Origin: Rhodoblastus sp963736175
GTDB lineage: Bacteria; Pseudomonadota; Alphaproteobacteria; Rhizobiales; Beijerinckiaceae
Reading direction: 5' to 3'
NCBI GenBank assembly: GCA_963736175.1
Contig: CAVTNU010000010.1
Coordinates: forward strand, 1 to 64,000
Length of the DNA: 64,000 nt
The notes under the pieces were generated by a model, which worked only from the letters and a program-made list of their open reading frames with translations, ran no database searches and was not told the DNA's origin. Shown one piece after another: positions 9,683-17,773 of the stretch. A program made the translations under genes and the position numbers. Within the stretch, counting starts at the first letter, position 1. Each line of letters starts with the position of its first letter.

Positions 9683-10279
9683 TCAGCGGCCAAGCCGTTC
9701 TTTCTCCAGTGAGATGCAAAATTCAGGCGGCGCGGCTTCAAGTTTGAAAACCTTGTCTTCGCCGCTTGGTCTCAGGTGAACGCCTGCCCCATCGCAACCG
9801 CCATCGAAACGCACGTTGTCCTGCCGAACGATCAGTCCGTCACCGGTCGCCGGCTTGGCAAGGAAAATTGCGCCGCCGTCGCAATCGACCGGACAGTGCG
9901 CATTGCCTGAGGCGTCCGAACAATCGCCGCCCGCGCTGAGCATCTTTTTGTTGTGTCGGCGTCGAACATACAGCGACCATTGCGTTTGAACGCTTTCCAG
10001 GTATTCGCTCGCGCTCTCGCCGTTTTTGTAGTTGCCGACGACGTTGAGCGATAGAGCAATCTCGGCGGTCCGCTGCCGCGGGTGTTCGCGCAGATGCTTG
10101 GCGTCATAAAGACGCCGATAGCACGCTTGCGCGCCAGGAACGGGCGCCAGGATCTCTTTTATCGTCCACGTCAGGTCCGGCTGAGGTTTGTCTTTGGTCT
10201 GGGCGATCGCGGCTATCGGCGCGACGCCGAAAACCGCTAATAGGCTCAAACTCAGCGCATGGGTCGAAATGAGGTTCAT
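9683..10279 (-). CDS. Exported hypothetical protein with Cys pairs
   Basis: The protein is 198 aa. It begins with a clear signal peptide (MNLISTHALSLSLLAVFGVAPIAAIAQ). The mature part contains several cysteines (QACYRR, GGDCSDASGNAHCPVDCDGG, DGGCDGAG, PEFCIS), suggesting periplasmic disulfides. No family is recognised. It lies upstream of the Sel1 protein on the same strand, 63 bases away, so the two could be co-transcribed. Confidence 0.6.
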   Translation of the reverse strand: MNLISTHALSLSLLAVFGVAPIAAIAQTKDKPQPDLTWTIKEILAPVPGAQACYRRLYDAKHLREHPRQRTAEIALSLNVVGNYKNGESASEYLESVQTQWSLYVRRRHNKKMLSAGGDCSDASGNAHCPVDCDGGAIFLAKPATGDGLIVRQDNVRFDGGCDGAGVHLRPSGEDKVFKLEAAPPEFCISLEKERLGR

Positions 10280-10378
10280 TCAGCTTTTCCATCAACGGGA
10301 GGCGGGACGGGCGAGACAGCGAGCTGGCCACGCGCCTGTTAAGGGAATGCGATTGTCGTCGCGAGGGTCCCGCTCGCG

Positions 10379-10810
10379 TCACCTTTTCCTATATTTGCGG
10401 GCGTAGTCGCGCGCCGTCCTGGCGCGGCAGACAGCGGCGAAACCTTGATACAGTGTTCCTTCGTTTCGTTCCGCGATGTTGTCGCAGCGTTTCAACGCGC
10501 GTCTGTAGGCTTGTTTCGCGGCTGCGTCGGCCTTGTTCACGAACAGCGGCTCGCATTTGGCGAGCACGACGTCGGACAGCGCATTGTCGGCCGACGAGCC
10601 AAGCTGGCAAGCGGACAGGGTCTTGAACGCTTGCGCGCAGTCCGGCGCCTCGTTCAGCGCGGCTTCGACCGCGTTGGCGTAGCCGCCGGCTTTTTCCGCC
10701 TGCGCGTCGCTGATCGGGCAGGTTTCGGCCGCCGCCGCCATGCTCGCCGCAGGGGCGCTCAAGGCGGCGAGCGCGACGACCAGAACGGTCGATGTCGTAA
10801 TTTTCGCCAT
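10379..10810 (-). CDS. Exported six-cysteine hypothetical protein
   Basis: The protein is 143 aa from ATG 10810; the site GGAGGGAAAC directly upstream decides this start. The signal peptide is MAKITTSTVLVVALAALSAPAASMAAAAE. The helical mature part has six cysteines (CPIS, DCAQ, ACQL, KCEP, RCDN, VCRA), probably three disulfides. The C-terminus is strongly basic (RARTARDYARKYRKR). The spacing slightly recalls small periplasmic helical proteins such as LprI-like inhibitors, but I cannot support that assignment. Confidence 0.6.
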   Translation of the reverse strand: MAKITTSTVLVVALAALSAPAASMAAAAETCPISDAQAEKAGGYANAVEAALNEAPDCAQAFKTLSACQLGSSADNALSDVVLAKCEPLFVNKADAAAKQAYRRALKRCDNIAERNEGTLYQGFAAVCRARTARDYARKYRKR

Positions 10811-10942
10811 GTTTCCCTCCGCCTCGCCGGTCGTCCATGCGCCGCCGTGTTTTTTGCGGCGACCAGCGCCTGTCAGATTAGCGGCGTCGGCGAAACTCCG
10901 AAAGTTTTCTTGCAAACATTTCGTCCAGACGTCCTTTGCGCG

Positions 10943-11761
10943 TCAAAGGTCGAGCGTCAGGCATCTCGCGGCGCCGCCCGCCTTGATAAACTCGCCGAGC
11001 GGCGTCGCCACCGGGATTAAATTCGCATGTTTCAAACGCTCTTGCAGGGCGGGAGAGGCGTCGTTGAGGACGACCAGATCGTCGAGCGCCACGGCGTTGC
11101 AGCAGAATTTCAGCGCATCGTCCGCGTCGACGGCGATACGTCGGTTTTCCGGGACGAAGGTCTCGATCGCGACGCGCGATTGCTCGTCGAAGGCGCCGGG
11201 GAAGTACATGAGAAAGCCGTCAGGCAGCGGGCACAGGCAGGTGTCGAGATGATAGAAGCGCGGGTCGACCAGCGTCAGCGCCACGGCGCGGGTGAGGAAC
11301 AGCGCCTGCAACAGCGCCGCGACGCTTTGGTCCGAGCGAAAACCGTGGCCGACCCAGAAAATCTCTCGCGCCGGATCGAACAAGGCGTCGCCGGCGCCTT
11401 CGAAAAAGACGTCGGCCGGCGGTTCGAGAATCGTGAAACCATTGGCTTCGAACCAAAGCCGATTGATCTTTTCCTCCCCCCGCCGCTCGGCGCGGCGAAA
11501 GCGGCTGAGAACGACCCGTTTGCCTTTGACGAGGCCGGCGTTGGCGGTGAAGACGAGATCGGGCAGGCCGCCCTGCGGCGGCAACAGCACGACGGAGGCG
11601 CGGCGCTCGATGGTTTCCTTGAGCTGCGTCCATTGCGCGAGCGCCCGTTCGGCGTCGGTTTTGGCGTATTGGCCCTCCATCCACGGATTGATGACATAGG
11701 CCACCTCGAAATGATCGGGTCGACACATCAAGATCCGCTTCAGGGGCGTCGACTGAAACAT
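10943..11761 (-). CDS. Amidinotransferase-fold hydrolase (dimethylargininase-like)
   Basis: This 272-aa pentein-fold enzyme resembles dimethylarginine dimethylaminohydrolase and related guanidine-modifying enzymes. Visible active-site landmarks are FTANAGLV (about 71), FFEGAGDALFD, GHGFRSDQ, the His in YHLDTCLCPL, and a Cys near the C-terminus (GGAARCLTLDL) in the position of the catalytic Cys. It probably acts on arginine, methylarginine or citrulline-like substrates in the cytosol; the exact substrate cannot be told. It is a single gene, divergent from nothing obvious. Confidence 0.8.
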   Translation of the reverse strand: MFQSTPLKRILMCRPDHFEVAYVINPWMEGQYAKTDAERALAQWTQLKETIERRASVVLLPPQGGLPDLVFTANAGLVKGKRVVLSRFRRAERRGEEKINRLWFEANGFTILEPPADVFFEGAGDALFDPAREIFWVGHGFRSDQSVAALLQALFLTRAVALTLVDPRFYHLDTCLCPLPDGFLMYFPGAFDEQSRVAIETFVPENRRIAVDADDALKFCCNAVALDDLVVLNDASPALQERLKHANLIPVATPLGEFIKAGGAARCLTLDL

Positions 11762-11874
11762 CGTTCACGCCGTTCGAGTTTTTCGGTTGAACCAAAACCG
11801 CAGACGCGCCGAGCGCTTAAGCGGAGTCGGCGTCAAACGCGCCATCGGCGCGCGCCGCATCCGCTCGTCCAAAC

Positions 11875-12099
11875 TCAATCGTGATGGTGGTGGCGGCGAT
11901 GACGTCGATTCGGCGCCGTGACATGGGCGACGACGACGCCCGCGCCCGCGCCGACGACGGCGCCGACCGGGCCGGCGACCAGAGCGCCGCCAACTCCGCC
12001 GACGCCGGCGCCCGCTATCTCGCGTTTGGTTGTGCAGCCGGCCAGTGCCAAGACGGCGAGACCGACAATCAGAAGTCTCTTCGGGAAAACCGTATTCAT
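11875..12099 (-). CDS. Small glycine-zipper lipoprotein
   Basis: The protein is 74 aa. A lipoprotein signal ends in the lipobox LAGC (ALAGCTTKREI). The mature part is a glycine zipper (GAGVGGVGGALVAGPVGAVVGAGAG) that can insert in or lie on a membrane, followed by a basic, His-rich tail (RRHRRHHHH). It resembles small outer-membrane lipoproteins of Rhizobiales; the function is unknown. Confidence 0.65.
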   Translation of the reverse strand: MNTVFPKRLLIVGLAVLALAGCTTKREIAGAGVGGVGGALVAGPVGAVVGAGAGVVVAHVTAPNRRHRRHHHHD

Positions 12100-12229
12100 C
12101 TTCGCGCCCCCCGCGATGTCGTCGAAATCGAGCGGCCATGTCGACGCCGCGCCTCATTTTATGCGGGCAAGAATATGGCCGTAATAAGCTCGCTCAAGCC
12201 GGGGGCGCGCGTTCGACCGGGCGTGCTCC

Positions 12230-14734
12230 TCACCCCATATTGGCCTTCACCGTTTCGATCAGCTGTTTCAGCGTGAACGGCTTGGGCAGGAAGCCGAAAT
12301 CCTCGCCCTCGGGCAGGTTTTTGGCGAAGGCGTCCTCGGCGTAGCCGGAGACGAAGATCACCTTGCATTTCAGGCCGCGCTTGCGCAATTCGCCGAACAT
12401 GGTGGGGCCGTCCATTTCAGGCATCACCACGTCGGAGACGACGAGGTCGATCTTGCCTTTCGCCTCGTCGACGACGCTCAGGGCCTCCACGCCCGAGGCT
12501 GCCTCCAGCACGGTATAGCCGCGCGAGGCGAGGGCGCGCGCGCCGAAGGCCCGCACCGCCTCTTCGTCCTCGACGAGTAGAACGACGCCATGGCCGGTCA
12601 GGTCCGCCGCCGCTTTCGGCGCTTCGGCCTTGGGCGCTTCGCTCGCTTCGTCGGCGATATGGCGGGGCAGGAAGATACGGAACGTCGTCCCGCGCCCCAC
12701 TTCGGAATCGCAGAAGACGAAGCCGCCGGTCTGCTTGACGATGCCGTAGACCATCGACAGGCCGAGGCCGGTGCCCTTGCCGACTTCCTTGGTGGTGAAG
12801 AAGGGCTCGAAAATCTTCTCGCGCACCTCGGCGGGGATGCCCGAGCCGTTGTCCTCGACCTCGACGATGACGTAATCGGCCGGCGCCAGCAGCTTTTCGC
12901 CATAGGCGGCGCATTCGGCTGCGGCGACGTTGCGCGTGCGCAGGTGGATCTTGCCGCCCTGGGGCATGGCGTCGCGGGCGTTGACGATCAGATTGACGAC
13001 GACCTGTTCGAACTGGTTGAGATCGGCCTTGACCCGCCACAGATCGCGGCCCTGCTTGAGATCGACCTCGATCTTTTCGCCGACCAGCCTTTTGGCCAGC
13101 ATCTGCAGGTCCGACAACACGTCGCCGAGCTGCAGGACCTGCGGACGCAGCGTCTGGCGGCGCGAGAAGGCCAGCAGCTGGCGCACCAGGCCGGCGGCGC
13201 GGTTGGCGTTCTGCTTGATCTGCATGATGTCCTGAAAGGACGGATCGGTCGGCCGGTGATTGGCCAAAAGCAGATCGGAATAACCGATAATGGCGGTCAG
13301 CACGTTGTTGAAGTCATGCGCCACGCCGCCCGCCAATTGGCCGATCGCCTGCATTTTTTGCGATTGGTGCAATTGTTCTTCGCGGTTGCGCTCTTCGGTC
13401 GTGTCGAGGGCGTAGACCACAGCCCCCTGTTCTTTGGCTTCTTCGTTGGGCGCGACGAACAGGCGGGCCGAGCGCGCCGCGCCTTCGAGCGCGGCGTCGA
13501 TCGGGGCCGCGTCGTCGCGGCCTTGCGCGGCGACGCCGATGGCGGCCAGAAGAGCCGGACGATGGGCCTCGACGAGGCCGTTGAGAATGCTGCGGGAGCC
13601 GCCCTTCGGACTGAGCAGGGCGCCGGGCAGCAGGCGCGCGAACGCCGCGTTCGAGCGCAGGATCGCGCCGGATTTGTCGACCGTGGCGATGGCCATCGGC
13701 GTCGAGTTGAAGAAGCGGGCGAAACGCACCTCCGCCGCGCGCGCTTCCTCGGCCGGCTCCTCGCCCGGCGCGCGATTGAGCACCAGCGTGCGCGAGGCGC
13801 CCGGCGTTCCGTCATGGGCGAAGGCGATGCGATGGAGCAGGCGCACCGGCAGGCGCAGCCCGTCGCGCCGGCGCATGTCGAGATCGATCTGTTCGGTGCG
13901 CACCTCGCTGGCCCCGCCGCTCGGGGCGAGCAGGAGCGCGGCGTTGTTGCCGACGATGATGTCGCGTAGCGCCAGCCCGCCGGAGCCGACCTGCGCCAGA
14001 TCGTAGTCGAGCCAACCGGCCAGGGTGAGGTTCATATAGGAGATCTGACCATTCGGATTGGTCGAGAAGAAGCCGGCGGGCGCGTGGTCGAGAAAATCGA
14101 TGGTGCGCTGCAATTCCTGAAAGACGTTTTCGTGCCGCACGCGTTCGCGCGTCACGTCCGAGACGGTCCATAGCGCGGCGCGTTTCGCGTCGGGGCAGTC
14201 GATCGGGCGAACCCTGATGCGATACCAGCCGACCTCCCCTTCGCCGAGGAGGGGCGGGGTGAGACGCAGTTCTTCAGCGCCGCGCTTGCCTTCGCGCGCC
14301 GCCTGCGCCAGACGGTAGATCGCCTCGGAGACCTCCGGCGCGCCGGAAAACAGCCGGTCGACGGTGCGCGGGCCCGATGCGTCCGCCTCGCCGGACAGCG
14401 TCATGTAGGTTTCGTTGGCGTAAATGATGCGCGAATCGCCGTCGGTGACGATCATGCCGTCTGGGCTGGTGTCGGAAATGGCCTTGGTGACGTCGTTGCG
14501 CGCGTTGGCGCCGCTCATCTGCAGGAAGCCCAACGCATAGGCGATCAGCGCGGAAATGCCGACCATGGCGAGCAGGGCCAGCAGCGCGAGAATAAGCTTG
14601 TTGGCTTCCTCGCGCGGCATAAGAGAGAACGCCGCCATCGCGCCGACGAGAAAGACCGCCAGCGCCAGAATCAATCCGGGACTGCCGGCGCGCTCGGTTC
14701 GATCCAAGGATTGGGACATCGGCAGGTCGCTCAT
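12230..14734 (-). CDS. cckA: Cell-cycle hybrid histidine kinase CckA
   Basis: The protein is 834 aa. Two N-terminal membrane segments (about 21-38 and 47-71) are followed by PAS-like sensory regions (about 80-460), a HisKA domain with phospho-accepting His473 in GGVAHDFNNVLT, a HATPase domain (N box NLIVNARDAM, G boxes DNGSGIP and GKGTGLGLS) and a C-terminal receiver with Asp768 in VVSDVVMPEMDG. This is the CckA layout; CckA feeds phosphate through ChpT to CtrA and CpdR to time replication, division and motility. A CtrA-like TTAA-N7-TTAA box and a TTAACCAT half-site lie in the upstream region shared with the divergent FliO-like gene, suggesting feedback. Confidence 0.93.
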   Translation of the reverse strand: MSDLPMSQSLDRTERAGSPGLILALAVFLVGAMAAFSLMPREEANKLILALLALLAMVGISALIAYALGFLQMSGANARNDVTKAISDTSPDGMIVTDGDSRIIYANETYMTLSGEADASGPRTVDRLFSGAPEVSEAIYRLAQAAREGKRGAEELRLTPPLLGEGEVGWYRIRVRPIDCPDAKRAALWTVSDVTRERVRHENVFQELQRTIDFLDHAPAGFFSTNPNGQISYMNLTLAGWLDYDLAQVGSGGLALRDIIVGNNAALLLAPSGGASEVRTEQIDLDMRRRDGLRLPVRLLHRIAFAHDGTPGASRTLVLNRAPGEEPAEEARAAEVRFARFFNSTPMAIATVDKSGAILRSNAAFARLLPGALLSPKGGSRSILNGLVEAHRPALLAAIGVAAQGRDDAAPIDAALEGAARSARLFVAPNEEAKEQGAVVYALDTTEERNREEQLHQSQKMQAIGQLAGGVAHDFNNVLTAIIGYSDLLLANHRPTDPSFQDIMQIKQNANRAAGLVRQLLAFSRRQTLRPQVLQLGDVLSDLQMLAKRLVGEKIEVDLKQGRDLWRVKADLNQFEQVVVNLIVNARDAMPQGGKIHLRTRNVAAAECAAYGEKLLAPADYVIVEVEDNGSGIPAEVREKIFEPFFTTKEVGKGTGLGLSMVYGIVKQTGGFVFCDSEVGRGTTFRIFLPRHIADEASEAPKAEAPKAAADLTGHGVVLLVEDEEAVRAFGARALASRGYTVLEAASGVEALSVVDEAKGKIDLVVSDVVMPEMDGPTMFGELRKRGLKCKVIFVSGYAEDAFAKNLPEGEDFGFLPKPFTLKQLIETVKANMG

Positions 14735-14849
14735 CGATTAACATCCGGCGCCGACGGCGGCGCGTCGACGCGATTCTTGGCCAAGGCGCTCATTGCTGCG
14801 CGCAATGACGCCGATTCGGCGGCGTCGAGCCTATTATAGACCGGCTGTC

Positions 14850-14857
14850 TTAACCAT
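14850..14857 (+). promoter_or_regulatory. CtrA half-site-like TTAACCAT
   Basis: TTAACCAT matches the shorter CtrA binding consensus described in Caulobacter. It lies 116 bases upstream of the cckA start, in the same divergent region as the full box at 14941. Confidence 0.4.
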
Positions 14858-14940
14858 ATGGGGCAGGATGATCGCCTCGACGGCGCTTGGCAATTGAGCG
14901 GTCGAGTCATACAAGACAAAAAAGGCCGCGCCAGGGCTTG

Positions 14941-14955
14941 TTAACCACTTATTAA
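14941..14955 (+). promoter_or_regulatory. CtrA-type box between cckA and the FliO-like gene
   Basis: The sequence is TTAA-CCACTTA-TTAA followed by CC, an exact TTAA-N7-TTAA. It is 207 bases upstream of cckA and 79 bases upstream of the FliO-like gene, a plausible promoter distance for the latter. Such a motif is rare by chance in DNA this GC-rich. Confidence 0.65.
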
Positions 14956-15033
14956 CCCCGTTAGAGCTTTGGGCGCTGTTTTCCTATATGTACAGGGCTA
15001 GTTGAGATCGAAGAGTCGGAGGCGGGCTGACCC

Positions 15034-15879
15034 ATGCCCACGTTTTTGCAAGACAAGACTTTAGCCTGGATATTGGCGGGCTTGGCGCTGTTGGTCGCCG
15101 CCTATCTCATTTTGATGATCGTCAAGCTGGTCTTCGGTTTGCGCCGGCTGCCGCGCGGCGCGCGCGGTCGTCAGCAGCGCCTTGGCTTCGTTGAGACTTT
15201 CGCGCTCGACGGCGAGCGGCAGCTCGTTCTGGTGCGCCGCGACAATATCGAGCATCTGGTGATGATCGGCGGTCCTAACGATGTTCTGATCGAATCCTCG
15301 ATCGTCAGGGTGGAGCCGCGCGAAAATCGGCCGCCGCGCGAAAAAGAGCCGCCGGTTTTGACAAGCGCCGGCGCGGCCGCGCCGGTTCCCACGTTGGCGC
15401 CGGCGCCGCCGGCCGCGAACCCGCCGGCTGTCGCGCCTGCTCCCGCCGCGCCTTATCCGAGCGCGCCTTATCCCAACACGCCGGCTCCGAGCGCGCCTTA
15501 TCCGAGCGCGCCCGCTCCGGCTCCGGCCGCGCCGCCGAGCTTCACCGCGCGTCCGCAGCCGAAATTCGGCTCAACCGCCCCCGATTCCGTGGAGGGACGG
15601 CCAACTTCGCGCGTGCCGCCGCCGCCCGCCGCTTCGCGTTTTTCGGCGCGGCCGCCGCTGCCCCGCGGCAATGCGCCGTCCGCCGACGCGCCGTCGACGC
15701 TCGTGGAGGGGGAAAAGCCGCGGTTCGTCATGCCGACGTTCGTCAAGCGCAATCCGGTCGAAAATCCGCCTGACAATCCGTCGCATCCGAACGAAACGTC
15801 GCCCGTCAAGCCGGCCGATCCGCTGGATACGCTGGAAGAGGAAATGGCCAAGCTGCTTGGCCGGCCAGGGCCGAAATAG
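15034..15879 (+). CDS. FliO-like membrane protein with Pro/Ala-rich domain
   Basis: The protein is 281 aa. One N-terminal transmembrane helix (about 9-31) is followed by a FliO-type motif (QRLGFVETFALDGERQLVLVRRDNIEHLVMIGGPNDVLIES). The rest (about 95-250) is disordered and rich in Pro and Ala, with near-repeats of APYPSAP/APYPNTP. FliO helps assemble the flagellar export gate; the lone gene next to cckA may serve that role or be a FliO-domain protein of other function. GGAGG lies 11-12 bases before the ATG, and a CtrA-like box is 79 bases upstream. Confidence 0.75.
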   Translation: MPTFLQDKTLAWILAGLALLVAAYLILMIVKLVFGLRRLPRGARGRQQRLGFVETFALDGERQLVLVRRDNIEHLVMIGGPNDVLIESSIVRVEPRENRPPREKEPPVLTSAGAAAPVPTLAPAPPAANPPAVAPAPAAPYPSAPYPNTPAPSAPYPSAPAPAPAAPPSFTARPQPKFGSTAPDSVEGRPTSRVPPPPAASRFSARPPLPRGNAPSADAPSTLVEGEKPRFVMPTFVKRNPVENPPDNPSHPNETSPVKPADPLDTLEEEMAKLLGRPGPK

Positions 15880-15916
15880 ACCGCCGCCGCGCGCTAACGC
15901 GTCAAAAACCTCTCCG

Positions 15917-15957
15917 CCAATTGAAAAAGCCGGCTTTTAGCCGGCTTTTTCAATTGG
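15917..15957. terminator. Bidirectional terminator between the FliO-like gene and dksA
   Basis: Perfect 18-bp arms (15917-15934 and 15940-15957) surround a 5-base loop TTTTA. The stem carries A/T tracts at its base on both sides, so it can stop convergent transcripts from either strand. Confidence 0.85.
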
Positions 15958-15986
15958 AAGGCGCTCCATCCCGCCAAAGGGTGCGG

Positions 15987-16406
15987 TCAATCGTCGCGAT
16001 AGACGCGCTCGCGCCGCTCATGACGCTCCTGCGCTTCGATCGACAGAGTCGCGATCGGGCGCGCGTCCAAACGCTTCAACGAAATGGGATCGCCTGTTTC
16101 CTCGCAATAACCGTAGGTTCCATCCTCTATGCGCCCCAACGCGGCGTCGATTTTGGCGATCAACTTGCGTTGCCGGTCGCGGGCGCGCAATTCGATGGCG
16201 CGGTCGGTTTCCGAGGAAGCGCGATCGGCGATATCGGCGTGATTTTCGTTTTCGCTTTGCAGGGCGACGAGCGTTTCGCGCGCCTCTTGCAAAATGTCGT
16301 CTTTCCATTTCAAGAGCTTGCGCCGGAAATAGTCTCTCTGGCGGTCGTTCATGAAGGGCTCGTCTTCGGACGGATGATAGGCGTCTGTAGCAGCAGCCGA
16401 AACCAT
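15987..16406 (-). CDS. dksA: DksA/TraR-type RNA polymerase-binding regulator
   Basis: The protein is 139 aa. A coiled-coil N-terminal part is followed by the C-terminal zinc-finger-like region TYGYCEETGDPISLKRLDARP and the typical ending LSIEAQERHERRERVYRDD. DksA binds the RNA polymerase secondary channel and works with ppGpp. Only one cysteine of the usual four remains in the finger, as is common in alphaproteobacterial DksA, so metal binding is doubtful. It is convergent with the FliO-like gene across a strong terminator. Confidence 0.92.
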   Translation of the reverse strand: MVSAAATDAYHPSEDEPFMNDRQRDYFRRKLLKWKDDILQEARETLVALQSENENHADIADRASSETDRAIELRARDRQRKLIAKIDAALGRIEDGTYGYCEETGDPISLKRLDARPIATLSIEAQERHERRERVYRDD

Positions 16407-16513
16407 GCTTTCGAATCTCCCCGACGAAAGTCGTGGCCCTTATATAGTTCGCGCGCGCGCCCGACAATCGCAACGGCGAACATAATTCGGGGTTGACGCC
16501 CGAAATCCGGCGT

Positions 16514-16792
16514 TCAGCGCGTCGGCGCGTTGGCCGGCTCGATGAGCATCGTGTCGGCGCGATTGGCGTTGGAGCAAATGCAGAGCCTCCAAGGCAGCGA
16601 ATCATGTCCGCGCATCAGGCCGGCTGTCCAGAAAGTATCCTGACCATGATCGAACGTCTGCGCGCCGAAGCGCGGCGCGAAATCCTCGATATCTTCGTAT
16701 TTTTTATTGCTTTTCATAAGCTTGATTATGATCGCGGCGGTTGCGTCAAAACCGCTCGCCAAACCTTCGCCAAATCGCCTGATGCTGGTCAT
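16514..16792 (-). CDS. Small hypothetical protein upstream of dksA
   Basis: The protein is 92 aa from ATG 16792, chosen because GGGGG lies 7 bases upstream; an ATG at 16819 has no site. Features are a short hydrophobic-amphipathic N-terminus (FDATAAIIIKLMKSNKK), an acidic middle and LPWRLCICSNANRADT near the end, with two closely spaced cysteines. No family is recognised. A CtrA-type box lies 63 bases upstream, making this a candidate member of the cell-cycle regulon. It is 107 bases from dksA on the same strand. Confidence 0.5.
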   Translation of the reverse strand: MTSIRRFGEGLASGFDATAAIIIKLMKSNKKYEDIEDFAPRFGAQTFDHGQDTFWTAGLMRGHDSLPWRLCICSNANRADTMLIEPANAPTR

Positions 16793-17125
16793 AAAGTCGC
16801 CCCCGCTCTTTATCCACATGCATTGTAATTTTGTAAATTTTTCTTTCAAGAGGGTTAATACCGAATTAATAACTTTTTTTTCACGTAAAAATACGTAAGT
16901 TTCTGTCGCGCTTTTTTGCGCGGGCGCGCGTAGTCTCTTGAAATGCGCATTTCTTATGTTTATGTTTTGTTCTAATCTTGCGGGCTGAAGATCAAATGGC
17001 GGTCGGCGCGCGGATGGCCGCCGGTGGCTGAGGACGTTGAGGCCTTGTGTTTGTGCAACCCGCGCGTTTCCGGTCGATAAAGCCGTCGGCTTTTCGCGGA
17101 GCGGCGTCGAGTAAGGAGAGCGAGC
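16793..17125. other. AT-rich divergent intergenic region
   Basis: This 333-base gap is unusually AT-rich for the window. It holds the CtrA-type box at 16855, two direct ACGTAA repeats 10 bases apart (16883-16888 and 16893-16898, one helical turn) and a small CGCGC-T6-GCGCG hairpin (16907-16922). Promoters for both divergent genes are expected here. Confidence 0.5.
16855..16869 (+). promoter_or_regulatory. CtrA-type box upstream of a small unknown gene
   Basis: The sequence is TTAA-TACCGAA-TTAA, an exact TTAA-N7-TTAA match. It lies 63 bases from the start of the 92-aa gene at 16792 and 257 bases from the divergent gene at 17126. Confidence 0.55.
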
Positions 17126-17635
17126 GTGAACGGCATGTTCGAACAGAGCCAGGACTTTCTCGGTTTGGCCGCGCGTGAGGCGAAGGACGAGGTCCGCCGC
17201 CTGCTGGCGCGCATTGAGGTGAATATCAGCGGGCTCGCCGCCAAGGACGCCGCGGCGGGCTTCGACTTGCGGCGCATGGCGGTGGAGTTTCTCGCCAACG
17301 CCGGCGACGCGCCGGCGACGCGCGGCCGTCCTGGCGGTGAGAACATCATTCCGGTGGCGTCGCGCGAGTCGGTTGGCCGCAACGCCGGCGCGCCCGCCGT
17401 GCCGGAAAAATTCAACGAAATCGAGGCGATGATCATCGAGGTGCTGGAAGGGGAGGCCAGCGGCATGCATGTCGACGCCATCCACGAGCTGCTGCCGGAG
17501 CTCGGTTTTGAAATTACAAAAGGAAATTTATCTGTAAGATTACATCGTATGATCAAGACCGGACGCCTGATGTCGACGGCGCGCGGTTGTTACGCGCTGT
17601 CGACGATCGAGCGGGCGCGCCGTCATTCTGGCTGA
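17126..17635 (+). CDS. Hypothetical protein with winged-helix-like C-terminus
   Basis: The protein is 169 aa. The start is GTG at 17126, set by AAGGAGAG 5-6 bases upstream; the ATG at 17135 is too far. The N-terminal half is helical (AREAKDEVRRLLARIEVNI). The C-terminal part (FNEIEAMIIEVLEGEASGMHVDAIHELL... to ...RMIKTGRLMSTARGCYAL) looks like a winged helix with a glycine-rich wing. The stretch for EITKGNLSVRLHRM (about 17507-17552), where the recognition helix would be, is strikingly AT-rich with rare codons (TTA, AGA, GTA), unlike the GC-rich remainder. A DNA-binding role is inferred only. Confidence 0.65.
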   Translation: MNGMFEQSQDFLGLAAREAKDEVRRLLARIEVNISGLAAKDAAAGFDLRRMAVEFLANAGDAPATRGRPGGENIIPVASRESVGRNAGAPAVPEKFNEIEAMIIEVLEGEASGMHVDAIHELLPELGFEITKGNLSVRLHRMIKTGRLMSTARGCYALSTIERARRHSG

Positions 17636-17675
17636 GGCGCCACCGCGCATTCGACTGTCTGCAGTGTCAAATCGT

Positions 17676-17689
17676 TGTTAAACTTAACA
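17676..17689. promoter_or_regulatory. Perfect inverted repeat upstream of the PilZ gene
   Basis: TGTTAA-AC-TTAACA is a 14-base symmetric site, about 85 bases before the PilZ start. It could be an operator or part of the promoter. The regulator is unknown. Confidence 0.35.
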
Positions 17690-17773
17690 GAACCTTTCCA
17701 TAGCGGGATCGTCGGCGCGATGTAGAGTCATTCCAATCGGCGCCTTGCGTTAAGACGGCGCCATGCGAAATGG

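Noticed and set aside
14941..14955. Replication origin suspected from TTAA boxes near cckA
   Set aside because: No DnaA-box cluster, no hemE or dnaA neighbour, and only one full box; a CtrA promoter site explains it better.
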